From an uncultured Propionibacteriaceae bacterium (GTDB lineage Bacteria > Actinomycetota > Actinomycetes > Propionibacteriales > Propionibacteriaceae), in contig CAKZJI010000162.1 of NCBI GenBank assembly GCA_936941515.1, forward strand, positions 1-14,967: a stretch of DNA of 14,967 nucleotides, read 5' to 3'. Within the stretch, counting starts at the first letter, position 1; each line of letters starts with the position of its first letter. A program made the translations under genes and the position numbers. This document shows positions 1-8,855 of this stretch, piece by piece. The notes under the pieces were generated by a model. That model ran no database searches, was not told the origin of the DNA, and saw only the letters and a list, made by a program, of their open reading frames with translations.

Positions 1-575
1 CCGGGCGGGAAGACCCACAGCCACAGTGCCCCGGCAAGCAGCACCGGGATGGCGGTCCAGGCGGCGGCCGAGCCCTGCCAGCCGATGACGAGGGCAAGCG
101 GCACGGCCAGGGCGGTGGCAGCGGTGACGATGACGTTGCAGGTGGAGGAGTACAGGCCCGTCATGAGCGATGTGCGGTGCCAGAAGTCGCGGCCGATGAC
201 CATGGGCGCCACCAGGTTGCCCACTGTCAGCCCGGCCCCGATGATGACGGTTCCGACGAAGGCCGCCCAGGTGGCACCGGCCGAGCGCAGCAGCGCCCCG
301 ACCAGAGCCATTCCCAGGGTGAGCAGGCCCGCGGTGTTGATGCCGACGCGACGCACCACCATCGAGGCCAGTGGGGTGAGCAGCCCGAAGCACAGGATCG
401 GCACAGAGGTCAGTGCGCCGCGCGCCACCTCGCCCATCCCCAGGTCCTGCCCCAGGCGCGTCAGCAGGGGCGGGATGACGCCGACCGGTGCCCGCAGGAC
501 CGCGCAGAAGCCGAGGAAGCCGGCGACGATGACCATGAGCCAGGCGCGGCGGGGCAGCCTGGCAGCTGCGCTCAC
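1..575 (-). CDS. MFS transporter, CynX/NimT-like, N-terminal part
   Basis: The minus-strand reading from a GTG at 575 to the window edge gives about 191 residues, starting [20 protein letters not shown]. It shows a run of hydrophobic helices with short basic loops, including RAPVGVIPPLL near residue 32 and the loop RRVGINTAG between two helices. This pattern matches the cyanate/2-nitroimidazole (CynX/NimT) branch of the major facilitator superfamily, proton-coupled or uniport carriers of the inner membrane. The family is normally about 400 residues, so roughly half is missing beyond base 1. The GTG start overlaps the TGA of the upstream reading frame (GTGA, 572-575), which suggests translational coupling. 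The substrate cannot be told. The family call is fairly secure from the helix pattern; the CynX subfamily is an inference. Confidence 0.72.
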   Translation of the reverse strand, partial: MSAAARLPRRAWLMVIVAGFLGFCAVLRAPVGVIPPLLTRLGQDLGMGEVARGALTSVPILCFGLLTPLASMVVRRVGINTAGLLTLGMALVGALLRSAGATWAAFVGTVIIGAGLTVGNLVAPMVIGRDFWHRTSLMTGLYSSTCNVIVTAATALAVPLALVIGWQGSAAAWTAIPVLLAGALWLWVFPP

Positions 576-826
576 GGCCGGTCCGCCGGGTGCAGCAGGC
601 CGTCGCCGCGGCCCTCGCGCAGACGCCAGGGCTGGGACTCCAGGTGGTTCCAGGCCTGCCCCTCGGCCTCGAGGCGATCCAGCATGGAGGCGCCCCGCTC
701 GGGGATCCAGGCCGTCTCGGTGCGCACTGCAGTCAGGTCGCGGATCGTGCGCCCGGCATCCAGGCCCCGCTGCTCGAAGCGGGTCATGACCCGCCCCTCG
801 TAACGGGGCGACCATCCGCCACGCAC
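572..826 (-). CDS. C-terminal part of an unrecognised protein, upstream of the MFS gene
   Basis: A minus-strand frame ends at TGA 574-572, overlapping the GTG start of the MFS gene. It encodes a plausible soluble tail containing [18 protein letters not shown] and [18 protein letters not shown]. The 4-base overlap is the main reason to believe it is real. Upstream of about 800-826 the same frame turns into serine-rich low-information sequence ([18 protein letters not shown]), which looks like a shadow of another frame. The true 5' part of this gene therefore seems to be missing, and a sequence joint probably lies near 800-830. I do not recognise the family. It could also be a short complete protein starting at the internal ATG near 787. 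Confidence 0.4.
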   Translation of the reverse strand: MRGGWSPRYEGRVMTRFEQRGLDAGRTIRDLTAVRTETAWIPERGASMLDRLEAEGQAWNHLESQPWRLREGRGDGLLHPADRP

Positions 827-992
827 CCCCGCGGGCGATCCCGGCGACGAGGCCGAGCAGCCCGATCGGATACCGACGCAGGCCGAACTCGATGCCGAGG
901 ATCTGCGGGCACTCGAGCACAGCTCCCGCGATCGTGATCACGCCAACCTCTACCCACCCCGACCGGTCGATCCCGGGGCGCCGCCGCGGGCA

Positions 993-1372
993 TTGACCCA
1001 TCACGCCTTTGCAGCGTGGGCGGGGTCGGCCGTCGCGGGCCTCGCGTGCATGGGCTACGGCTTTCTCAACCTCGGCACGATTCAGGATCTGCTGCGTGAG
1101 CGGCTGCTCGACGGGCTCCGGACGGACCCCCGCAACGCCGCGCCCGTCGACCGGATCGACTCCATCGCAGCGGATCTCAGTTCCGACGGTGCGCAGGTGA
1201 CCGCCGCGCAGGTCGCGCTCGCCTGGGTGCGGGCGCAGGGCGACGACATCGTCCCGATCCCCGGCACCAAGCGCACGCGCTACCTCGACGAGAACCTCGG
1301 CGCGCTGTCGGTGGAATTGAGTTCAGATCAGCTCGAGCGATTGTCGACGCTGCGCCCCGCGGGCGACCTTAA
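993..1372 (+). pseudogene. Aldo/keto reductase, C-terminal fragment
   Basis: The plus frame reads [20 protein letters not shown], then [17 protein letters not shown] and LSSDQLERL. This is the characteristic C-terminal part of NADPH-dependent aldo/keto reductases (AKR11/13-like): the ALAWV..Q helix, the IPGTK cofactor-contact motif, and the L..DL.RL helix. The similarity I can defend starts near 1132. The same frame is open back to a TAA at 801-803, but the residues before about 1130 do not look like this family, and the catalytic Asp/Tyr/Lys/His tetrad region is absent. At about 1372 the sequence becomes the antisense of threonine synthase and the frame runs to a meaningless stop at 1439. 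The TTG at 993 is only a formal start. I read this as a gene fragment bounded by two joints, not a functional gene. Confidence 0.6.
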
Positions 1373-2573
1373 TGCCATCGGCCGTGTGCGGATCCGCCAG
1401 GTAATCAAAGCGCTCGTGCACGTCCTTGATGGTGGCTAGGCGATCGGCATGGCTGGAGGAACCGGACAGAAAACCATAGTCCTCACGGGCGGCGGCGATC
1501 TTGTCGTGGTCGAGGCTAAAGCCGCCCTCTTTCACCTTGGTGCCGAACAGCTCCGCGGTTTCGGCTGCATCGCGGCCGAGCAAGTCGAACACAAACCGCT
1601 CAAAATTAGAGGCACGCGAGATATCCATCGACGGCGAAGACGTAGCCACGGTTTCTGCGGCAGGGCGCGGACGGTAGTTTCCGGTGCGGAAGAACTCATC
1701 CAGGACGTTGTTCTCATTGGTGGCGAGCACCAGATTGCGGATCGGCAACCCCATCTGGCGGGCGATGTGACCAGCCGCGATGTTGCCGAAGTTGCCCGAC
1801 GGCACCGCGAACGACACCTCACCGTCCCCGGGCAGGCGCAGCCAGGCGGCGAAATAGTAGACGACCTGCGCCAGCAGCCGAGCCCAGTTGATGGAGTTCA
1901 CGGCCCCGATGCGGTGCTCGGCCTTGAACTCAGCGTCGGCGTTGACGGCCTTCACCAAGTCCTGGCAGTCGTCGAAAACCCCCTCGACGGCCAAGTTCAC
2001 AACCCCCGGGTCGTCGATGGAGTACATCTGGGCCTGCTGGAACGGCGTCATGCGATCCGCCGGGGACAGCATCACCACCCGCACCCGCGGCTTCCCGAGC
2101 AGCGCGTACTCGGCCGCCGACCCGGTGTCGCCGGACGTCGCTCCCAGGATCGTGAGCCGCTCACCCCGCCGCTCCAGCTCATAGCTGAACAGCTCCCCCA
2201 GCAACTGCATCGCCATGTCCTTGAACGCAGCAGAGGGGCCGTTGCTGAGATGCGCCAGCCACAGTTCGTCGTCGAGTCTGCTGACGGGCACGATCGCCGG
2301 ATCCAGGAACTTCTCCGGCGCGTAGGCGCGTTCGCAGATGCCCCTCAGGTCGGCGGATGGGATGTCGTCGATGAACAGCGAGCAGATCTCGAAGGCCAGC
2401 GCCGCATAGCCCTCGTCCTCCAGCAACCGTCGCCACTGCCCCAGCTGCCGGACGCTCACCTGCGGATACTCGACGGGAAGGTACAGCCCCCCGTCAGGGG
2501 CCAGGCCCTCCAGCAGGATGTCGCTGAAACGGCGTTGCTGGGAGTCGGTGGCCCGGGTGGAGACGTATCGCAC
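1323..2573 (-). CDS. thrC: Threonine synthase, C-terminus replaced
   Basis: This PLP enzyme converts O-phosphohomoserine to threonine and phosphate, the last step of threonine biosynthesis, in the cytoplasm. The N-terminus ([16 protein letters not shown]) is typical. The PLP-binding lysine is K118 in [11 protein letters not shown], and the phosphate-binding loop is ATSGDTGSA at residues 145-153. [16 protein letters not shown] and [11 protein letters not shown] follow in the normal order. Homology continues to [16 protein letters not shown] near residue 400. The last 16 or so residues ([10 protein letters not shown] at the end) are antisense of an aldo/keto reductase fragment, so the genuine C-terminal 70 or so residues are missing. 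The joint lies at about 1353-1375. The GTG start at 2573 sits 8 bases after a -10 hexamer, with no Shine-Dalgarno. The family and function are clear; whether the intact gene exists in the organism depends on whether the joint is real. Confidence 0.9.
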   Translation of the reverse strand: MRYVSTRATDSQQRRFSDILLEGLAPDGGLYLPVEYPQVSVRQLGQWRRLLEDEGYAALAFEICSLFIDDIPSADLRGICERAYAPEKFLDPAIVPVSRLDDELWLAHLSNGPSAAFKDMAMQLLGELFSYELERRGERLTILGATSGDTGSAAEYALLGKPRVRVVMLSPADRMTPFQQAQMYSIDDPGVVNLAVEGVFDDCQDLVKAVNADAEFKAEHRIGAVNSINWARLLAQVVYYFAAWLRLPGDGEVSFAVPSGNFGNIAAGHIARQMGLPIRNLVLATNENNVLDEFFRTGNYRPRPAAETVATSSPSMDISRASNFERFVFDLLGRDAAETAELFGTKVKEGGFSLDHDKIAAAREDYGFLSGSSSHADRLATIKDVHERFDYLADPHTADGIKVARGAQRRQSLELI

Positions 2574-2587
2574 GGGCCGCTACTCTA
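2574..2587 (-). promoter_or_regulatory. Leaderless promoter of thrC
   Basis: On the minus strand TAGAGT (2587-2582) is followed by 8 bases and then the GTG start of thrC. No purine-rich ribosome site precedes the GTG. The -10 hexamer sits in the short gap after the stop of the ABC permease gene. The arrangement suggests transcription starting at the start codon. No convincing -35 is visible. Confidence 0.5.
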
Positions 2588-2608
2588 CCGGGACAAGGCC
2601 TTTCACCC

Positions 2609-3537
2609 TCACCTTCGGATGTCGCGTCGGGAAAAACTGAGGCAGGCCCAAACAACCAGCACCGCAGTGCAGCAGGCCATGTAGACGGAGGCCTCCGCAT
2701 AGGACAGGTGGGCCTCCCCCAGGTTCAGCCCGGACGAGGTGGGCAGGACATCCACCCAATGGCCGTTGAGCAGAGCCGCCAGGTTGGTGGTCGGCAGCAT
2801 CGTGGTCCACGGCCGGACCGACCCCAGGAGGCCGTACACGCCCTGGGAGAGCAGCAGCACCGACGCCAGCAGCCCCCAGGCCCGCAGCGTGGAGCCCACA
2901 GCCATCGTCAGCAGCGCAGACAGGAGCCCAACCCACACCCCCAGGACCAGATATCGCAGCAGTATCAAAGCCAGCGTCGGGTCGGCCAGCAGCTCGTGGA
3001 CTCCCCGCAGCTGCAAGAAGATCACCACGTTGATGAGCAGACCCGCCGCCAGCCACCACGCCATGATCGCCCCACTCGCGACGGTGGAGGTCAAGACCTT
3101 CGCCCACAGCAGCGGCAGGCGACGCGGAGTGAAGGTCAGCTGGGTGGACAGGGAGCCCGTGCTGAACTCGGAGCCAATCACCCAGGTGACCGCCACCACC
3201 ACCGCCAGCAGCCCCAGCAGCCCCGTGAAGGAGGCGGTGGAGACCGCCAGCGACTCGAACGTCGTCGGCTGGCGGAGAAACTCCTCAAGGGTGGCGTCGA
3301 TGAGCTGCGCTCCGCAGTCGGAGCTGCCGTACTCGGCACTGCAAGCCTCATGCCTGATGATCACCGCCTCATCACGCAGCGCCTCAGCCTCAGCCACGTC
3401 CGTGACACTCAGAGGCCGGGCCTCAGCGGCCTGACCCATCCCACTCCAGCAGCCGACGGCCAGGCCCACCACAGCCACCAACAGCATGATGCGACTGCTG
3501 AAGGTCCGCAGCAGCTCAGCACGCAGCAGGTTGATCA

Positions 3538-3541
<4 letters not shown>
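2609..3541 (-). CDS. ABC-2 type transporter permease
   Basis: A membrane protein of about 310 residues, the transmembrane partner of the ATPase encoded just upstream. It begins MMINLLRAELLRTFSSRIML, the short cytoplasmic lead typical of ABC-2 permeases, followed by the first helix (LLVAVVGLAVGCW). A roughly 60-residue external loop (about 35-95) follows, then five further hydrophobic segments, including LLGLLAVVVAVTWVIGSEF with the conserved IGSEFSTGSL motif. It ends in a basic tail (SFSRRDIRR). The GTG at 3541 overlaps the TGA of the ATPase gene; the ATG at 3538 is an alternative start. Length and layout match the BcrB/DrrB/NatB-like permeases that export antibiotics, peptides or lipids. The exported compound is unknown. 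The stop lies about 35 bases upstream of thrC on the same strand. Confidence 0.85.
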
Positions 3542-4500
<959 letters not shown>

Positions 4501-4514
4501 ACCACTGAACCTTA
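4501..4514 (-). promoter_or_regulatory. Leaderless promoter of the ABC ATPase gene
   Basis: TAAGGT on the minus strand (4514-4509) stands 8 bases before the ATG at 4500 in the 36-base gap after the mptB stop. No Shine-Dalgarno is present. The layout resembles the leaderless starts of thrC, mptB and deoC in this window. This is a pattern call only. Confidence 0.4.
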
Positions 4515-4536
4515 ACCGCCCCAAGGTCGGCACGGG

Positions 4537-5955
4537 TCAGCCCTGGGTAGTCGCGGGGTCAGACCCGAGTCCCCAGATTCCCTCCGGCAGCAGCTCGGAT
4601 GTGCGACGCCACAGCCACCAGACTGCGAAGATCACCAACGGCAGGCCCGGCAACACCCCAATCGAGATATGCAGTGGCGCCACCAGCACCGTCACCACGG
4701 TGGCCACCAGCCACACCCGTTGCATGCGGGGGTCCGGGCGGGCAAGCGCGACGAAGGGCGCCACCCAGGTGAGGTACCAGGCCTGCAGGCCCGGACCGAG
4801 GATCGCGAAGGCCAGCAGCCCCCCCAGCAGCACCACCCAGGGTCGGCCAGGCTCCCCGGGGCGGGGCCCGAAGCGCACCGTCAGCCACACCCACGCTGCC
4901 AGCACCGCGAGCCCGGCAAGCAGCGTCAGCAGGCTGAGCGTCGGGGCCAGCCACTCCCGGGGACCGAGGTCACGCACTGCCTGCCCAATCCACGACCACG
5001 GGGAGTCGCTGGTCACCGCCAAGGGGCTGCCCGCGGTGGCGGCGCTCCACCCAAAGCCGAAGGTCGCCAGGGAGATCCCGGCAAACACAGCGACGGCGGC
5101 GGTCCCGGCGGCGATGGCACGACCTGCCAGCCGACCCCAGGATCGGCCGGGAGCAGCCGCCCAGGCGAGCGCGACGACGCCAAGTCCCGCGGCGGCCCCG
5201 GACTGCTTGACGGTGAGTGCCACTCCGACCAAGGCCCCGCCCAGCAGCAGACCCCGCCAGCCGCCACGGCAGGCAGCCACGACCGCCAGCGCCAGGACCG
5301 CCACCAGCACGGCGTCGTTGTGCACTCCCCCAATCCACTGGAGGATCAGCAGCGGGTTGGCGATCCCGACCCACCAGGCCGCCGTGTCATCGGCACCGAC
5401 CCGCTTCGCTACCACCTTGACCGCCCAGGCAACCACTAGGAGGCAGCCCAGATGCAGCAGCCGGAACAGCAGCACCCCAAGCCACGGAATGCCGCCGCTG
5501 GCCCAGTGGACGGCCCCGAAGACCAGCAGGGAGCCTGGCGGATACACGGATGTGGTGTCCACCCAGTGCTCCCCGACGCTGATTCCCGGAAGTTGCGGGG
5601 TTCCGAGTGTCATGACGTAGGGATCGTGTCCGTTTGACACCATCCAGCCCTGAGTCAGGTAGGCCCAGACGTCGAGGCTCATCAACGGCGGAGCCGCCAG
5701 CAGCGGCAAAGCCCACAGAAGCGTCGCGGCAAGGGGTCGGGGAAAGCCTGGGCCGAGCTGCCACCACGCCAGCAGCAGCGCCGCCGAAGTCAGCACCAGC
5801 AGAGAGGCAATGCCTCGTTCTGCGATGGTCTCGACGGGCTGCGGCGCAGCCCAGGCGGCGACGGAGGTCGCAGCGCTGGCTGCGCAACCAAACGCCACCC
5901 ATCGCCAGCCGTCACGCGGCGGCGCAGTCTGGGTACGGAATTGAACTCTGGGCAT
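4537..5955 (-). CDS. mptB: Polyprenyl-phosphomannose-dependent alpha-1,6-mannosyltransferase, MptB-like
   Basis: A 472-residue polytopic GT-C glycosyltransferase. Members use a polyprenyl-phosphomannose donor at the outer face of the membrane to build the alpha-1,6-mannan core of lipomannan or related lipoglycans in Actinobacteria. Roughly 12-13 hydrophobic helices are visible. The first external loop carries the GT-C acidic residue in MSLDVWAYLTQG (D95) and NGHDPY. Later family features are VYPPG, NPLLILQWIGGVHNDA and LQAWYLTWVAPF. The frame is open to 6096, but the first 47 residues are non-hydrophobic junk. The ATG at 5955, which begins MPRVQFRTQ, lies 7 bases after a TACGCT hexamer and gives a normal N-terminus. 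MptA versus MptB is hard to separate by eye. The gene is a strong actinobacterial marker. Confidence 0.78.
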   Translation of the reverse strand: MPRVQFRTQTAPPRDGWRWVAFGCAASAATSVAAWAAPQPVETIAERGIASLLVLTSAALLLAWWQLGPGFPRPLAATLLWALPLLAAPPLMSLDVWAYLTQGWMVSNGHDPYVMTLGTPQLPGISVGEHWVDTTSVYPPGSLLVFGAVHWASGGIPWLGVLLFRLLHLGCLLVVAWAVKVVAKRVGADDTAAWWVGIANPLLILQWIGGVHNDAVLVAVLALAVVAACRGGWRGLLLGGALVGVALTVKQSGAAAGLGVVALAWAAAPGRSWGRLAGRAIAAGTAAVAVFAGISLATFGFGWSAATAGSPLAVTSDSPWSWIGQAVRDLGPREWLAPTLSLLTLLAGLAVLAAWVWLTVRFGPRPGEPGRPWVVLLGGLLAFAILGPGLQAWYLTWVAPFVALARPDPRMQRVWLVATVVTVLVAPLHISIGVLPGLPLVIFAVWWLWRRTSELLPEGIWGLGSDPATTQG

Positions 5956-5968
5956 CACGAACAGCGTA
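5956..5968 (-). promoter_or_regulatory. Leaderless promoter of mptB
   Basis: TACGCT on the minus strand (5968-5963) is followed by 7 bases and the ATG at 5955. An in-frame GTG directly precedes the ATG. The same hexamer and spacing occur in front of deoC. No ribosome binding site is visible, which supports a leaderless transcript and the chosen start. Confidence 0.5.
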
Positions 5969-6155
5969 ATGTGGAAGTCCGTCAGCGGGAGGCTGTTCCG
6001 GGGCAGATGCTGCGCCAAGGCACCCGAACACAACCGCACGTGTCGTGAGCGAGGCGAGACGCCGCATTCGAGGCCGAAGACCACTCGGCAAGACAACGAC
6101 GCACAACCCCAGCGTCGCGCACCACACCCATGGCCGCTCTGTCAGCCTTTTGGCC

Positions 6156-6187
6156 TACGATTGGGCGGACACCAAATTCCCAGGGAG
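6156..6187 (+). promoter_or_regulatory. -10 element and ribosome site of the DoxX-family gene
   Basis: TACGAT (6156-6161) is a good -10 hexamer. AGGGAG (6182-6187) is a Shine-Dalgarno 4 bases before the ATG at 6192. The rest of the 236-base divergent gap between mptB and this gene (5956-6191) shows no open frame I would trust and no clear repeat. Confidence 0.4.
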
Positions 6188-6191
6188 AACC

Positions 6192-6641
6192 ATGCAGGCC
6201 TTCATCCGAGTACTCCGCGACATCTCACTGGCGCTCACTCGCATCGTGATAGGCGTGGTGATGGTCACCCATGGCTGGCATCGCTGGCAGAACGAGGGCA
6301 TCACGGCAGAGGCCGATATCCTGGAGTCCATCGGAATGCCGAATCCGGCGCTCATGGTCTGGCTGCTCATCGGCTTCGAGGTGGTCGGCGGAATCCTGCT
6401 GATCTTCGGCCTGGCCACCCCCCTGATCGGCCTGGGCCTGATAGTGCTGAACGTCACCATCATCATCACCCTGCGCAGCGGCAGCTTCTACGTCCACGAC
6501 TCCGGTTGGGAGTACAACGCCGTGATGGCTGTTGTGGGGATGATGCTGATGGCTCACGGCTCCGGACGCACTGGCCTGGACCACCTGTTCGTCCAGCCCA
6601 AGGATGAGCCCGAGGAGGCAGACCAACCCATTGAGGCATAG
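6192..6641 (+). CDS. DoxX-family membrane protein
   Basis: A 149-residue protein with four hydrophobic helices (about residues 12-27, 56-73, 79-94 and 113-128). It begins MQAFIRVLRDISLALTRIV and has the DoxX signatures GVVMVTHGWHRW near the first helix and GFEVVGGILLIFGLATPLIG in the second. DoxX/DoxD-like proteins are small inner-membrane proteins. Some act with thioredoxin-like partners or in sulfur and redox stress, but no single activity covers the family. The tail is acidic (KDEPEEADQP). The frame is open from 6045, but the start at 6192 is set by the ribosome site AGGGAG and by family length. It lies upstream of the two-component pair and ends 9 bases before the PhoP-like box, so it may belong to the same regulon, though no shared transcript is obvious. 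Confidence 0.82.
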   Translation: MQAFIRVLRDISLALTRIVIGVVMVTHGWHRWQNEGITAEADILESIGMPNPALMVWLLIGFEVVGGILLIFGLATPLIGLGLIVLNVTIIITLRSGSFYVHDSGWEYNAVMAVVGMMLMAHGSGRTGLDHLFVQPKDEPEEADQPIEA

Positions 6642-6650
6642 GGCAGCGCC

Positions 6651-6668
6651 TCACAGGATTCTCACAGC
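6651..6668 (+). promoter_or_regulatory. PhoP-type direct-repeat operator
   Basis: TCACAGG, four bases, TCACAGC: two 7-base repeats spaced 11 bases apart, directly upstream of a PhoP-like response regulator gene. Mycobacterium tuberculosis PhoP is known to bind tandem TCACAGC-type repeats separated by 4 bases. The match here is 6 of 7 and 7 of 7. A second symmetric element, GACA-N4-TGTC, lies just before the ATG, within 6693-6709. I infer autoregulation of the downstream pair. Confidence 0.7.
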
Positions 6669-6711
6669 AAACTGATGGCCAAACCCCACCCGGGGGTGAC
6701 ACAGTTGTCTC

Positions 6712-7443
6712 ATGGCTCCCGCACAACCCGCTCCCCTGACCCGTCCCGACGGCACCCCGCTGAAGGTTCTGACCGTCGACGACGAGCCCAGCCTCACCGA
6801 GCTGCTCTCCATGGCGATGCGCTACGAGGGCTGGGAGGTGGCCACCGCAGCCACCGGAGGCGACGCCGTCCAGGCAGCCCGCAGCATGAAGCCCGACGCC
6901 ATCGTCTTGGACATGATGCTGCCCGACTTCGACGGGCTGGAGGTGATGCGTCGCATCCGCACGGAGCAGCCCGACGTTCCCGTGATCTTCCTCACCGCGA
7001 AGGACGGTGTGTCCGACCGCATCACCGGCCTGACCGCCGGCGGTGACGACTACGTGACCAAGCCGTTCTCCCTGGAGGAGGTCATCGCCCGGCTCCGCGG
7101 CCTGCTGCGCCGCTCTGGGGCTACGACGGTGCAGCCCGAGACGCAGCTTGTCGTCGGAGACCTGATCCTGGACGAGGACTCCCACGAGGTCACCCGCGGC
7201 GGCACCCACATCAACCTCACCGCCACCGAGTTCGAGCTGCTGCGCTACCTGATGCGCAACCCGAAGCGGGTTCTCAGCAAGGCACAGATCCTGGACCGGG
7301 TCTGGAACTACGACTTCGGGGGCCAGGCCAACGTCGTTGAGCTGTACATCTCCTACCTCAGGAAGAAGATCGATGCCGGACGTGAGCCCATGATCCACAC
7401 CATGCGCGGGGCGGGCTACGTGCTGCGGCCCGCAGGATCGTGA
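6712..7443 (+). CDS. PhoP-like OmpR-family response regulator
   Basis: A 243-residue DNA-binding regulator. The receiver domain (about 17-130) has the acidic pair D23-D24, phospho-acceptor D67 in IVLDMMLPD, the switch threonine in FLTAKD, and K117 in YVTKPFSLEEV. The winged-helix DNA-binding domain (about 145-240) has TATEFELLRYLMRN, VLSKAQILDRVWNYDFGG and HTMRGAGYVLRP. Wording and spacing closely follow mycobacterial PhoP (GGDDYVTKPFSLEEV, NVVE.Y.SYLR.KID). It starts with ATG at 6712. The stop TGA (7441-7443) overlaps the GTG of the kinase gene. In relatives PhoP responds to acid, magnesium or envelope stress and controls envelope lipid genes; its targets here are unknown apart from the probable operator in front of its own gene. 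Confidence 0.92.
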   Translation: MAPAQPAPLTRPDGTPLKVLTVDDEPSLTELLSMAMRYEGWEVATAATGGDAVQAARSMKPDAIVLDMMLPDFDGLEVMRRIRTEQPDVPVIFLTAKDGVSDRITGLTAGGDDYVTKPFSLEEVIARLRGLLRRSGATTVQPETQLVVGDLILDEDSHEVTRGGTHINLTATEFELLRYLMRNPKRVLSKAQILDRVWNYDFGGQANVVELYISYLRKKIDAGREPMIHTMRGAGYVLRPAGS

Positions 7444-8855
7444 TGGCAGCAAAATCCCTGGCCGCCCAGCTGCGGCAGCGGGTCACGGCGGTGGTGGCGA
7501 TCCTGGCGGTGCTGGTCTCCGTCGGGATCATCATCGCCACCAGCACCGTGCTCTACGCGCAGCTGGATGCGCAGCTGGACAACGCCAAGACACTCCAGTG
7601 GCGTGAGCCCGGCGAACAGGACAACCGCCCCAAGGGCATCATGGTGCCGGGCATGCCACCCGGCACCGTGACCGTCGTGAGGCGGCTTGATGGCGTGGTG
7701 CTCGACTCCAAGATCGAGCAGGGCGAATATTCCCGGGTCTCCCCGGAGGCCATCTACGCCCTCCTGCTCGGGGTGCCCCTCGACGGGCAGAAGCACACCA
7801 TAGAGCTCCCTGGCCTGGGGCAGTACCGAGCGCTGGCGCAGTACAACCAAAACGGCGAGCTGGTGGTGATTGCCCTCCCGCTGGAGACGGTGAACACCGC
7901 CATCGTGCGGCTGACCCTGCTGTCCATCGGGCTGGGGATCGTGGCAGTGTCCGCGGCAGCCATAGCAACCCGGGCCGCCGCCGACACAGCGACGAAACCA
8001 CTGCGGTCCCTGTCGGAGACGGCCTCGACGATCTCCCAGCTGAACCTGTATCGCGGCGAGGTGAACGTGCCGACGGCCGTTCCCGACCCGAAGCTGCACC
8101 CCGCCCATGAGGTGGCGCAGCTGACCTACGCCTTCAACCGGATGCTCGGCAACGTGCGCGGCGCCCTGGCTGCGCGGCAGGCATCCGAGACCAAGCTGCG
8201 GCAGTTCGTCGCCGACGCCTCCCACGAGCTGCGCAACCCCCTGGCGGCCATCCGCGGCTACTCGGAGCTGGCGGGACGCGGGCGGGGACAGGACTCGGCC
8301 TTCGCGCTGGGCCGCATTGACGCGGAGTCGCAGCGCATGACCAAGCTCGTCGAGGACCTGCTGCTGTTGGCACGTCTCGACGCTGACCTGCCGACTGCGC
8401 TCGGCCCCGTGGACATCGTCGAGGCGGTGCTGAACGCCGTCAGCGACGCACGCGCCGCAGGTCCCGACCACAACTGGCGTCTGGAGCTGCCCCAGGAGGG
8501 GTTCGAGGTGCTGGCCAACGCGGATCGCCTGCACCAGGTGATCGTCAACCTGCTGTCGAATGCCCGCAACCACACCCCACCCGGAACGACGGTCACCACC
8601 AGCGTCGCCATCGTCGACGGGAGGGCGCGGCTGACGGTGCTGGACGACGGTCCCGGCATCCCACCGGATGTGCTGCCACAGGTGTTCGAGCGGTTCACGC
8701 GCGCCGACACGTCTCGAAGACACAGTGAGGCGAAGTCGACGGGGCTCGGTCTGTCCATCGTGAAGGCGGTGGTGGCGAGCTTCGGTGGTTCAGTGGGGGT
8801 GGAGTCCCATCCCGGTCACACGCGCTTCACGATCCTCCTGCAGCTGGCGAGGTAA
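7440..8855 (+). CDS. Sensor histidine kinase, partner of the PhoP-like regulator
   Basis: A 471-residue inner-membrane sensor kinase. TM1 is at about 15-38, an external sensor domain at about 40-152, and TM2 at about 153-177, followed by HAMP (about 178-245). The phospho-acceptor is H262 in ADASHELRNPLAAI. The ATPase domain has the N box VNLLSNARNHTPPG (370-382), G1 LDDGPGIPPDV (401-411), the F box FERFTRAD, and G2 STGLGLSIV. The GTG at 7440 overlaps the regulator stop (GTGATG); the ATG at 7443 is the alternative. All catalytic boxes are intact. The final 176 bases of the gene are repeated, nearly identically, about 1 kb downstream. A DUF817 gene on the other strand overlaps the last 29 bases. 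Confidence 0.92.
   Translation: MMAAKSLAAQLRQRVTAVVAILAVLVSVGIIIATSTVLYAQLDAQLDNAKTLQWREPGEQDNRPKGIMVPGMPPGTVTVVRRLDGVVLDSKIEQGEYSRVSPEAIYALLLGVPLDGQKHTIELPGLGQYRALAQYNQNGELVVIALPLETVNTAIVRLTLLSIGLGIVAVSAAAIATRAAADTATKPLRSLSETASTISQLNLYRGEVNVPTAVPDPKLHPAHEVAQLTYAFNRMLGNVRGALAARQASETKLRQFVADASHELRNPLAAIRGYSELAGRGRGQDSAFALGRIDAESQRMTKLVEDLLLLARLDADLPTALGPVDIVEAVLNAVSDARAAGPDHNWRLELPQEGFEVLANADRLHQVIVNLLSNARNHTPPGTTVTTSVAIVDGRARLTVLDDGPGIPPDVLPQVFERFTRADTSRRHSEAKSTGLGLSIVKAVVASFGGSVGVESHPGHTRFTILLQLAR
8673..8848 (+). repeat. Direct repeat, copy 1: 3' end of the histidine kinase gene
   Basis: These 176 bases recur at 9738-9913 with 4 mismatches (8675, 8678, 8724 and 8729) and 119 identical bases at the end. 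This copy is in its natural place, encoding the G1 to C-terminal part of the kinase. Similarity ends at 8848, three codons before the stop. Confidence 0.95.

Noticed and set aside
820..1010. Minus-strand hydrophobic frame that could be a small membrane protein
   Set aside because: It stays open antisense through the aldo/keto reductase fragment, as shadow frames do at this GC, and it matches nothing I recognise; kept only as an uncertainty in the findings.
1449..2684. Plus-strand open frame of 411 codons opposite thrC
   Set aside because: Antisense of a recognised enzyme; no domain pattern of its own.
6045..6191. Extended N-terminus for the DoxX-family protein
   Set aside because: The extra 49 residues are basic and unlike the family; a ribosome site and -10 element support the start at 6192.
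7416..8723. Minus-strand open frame of 435 codons opposite the histidine kinase
   Set aside because: His/Gln/Gly-rich translation with no family features; the plus strand carries all kinase boxes.
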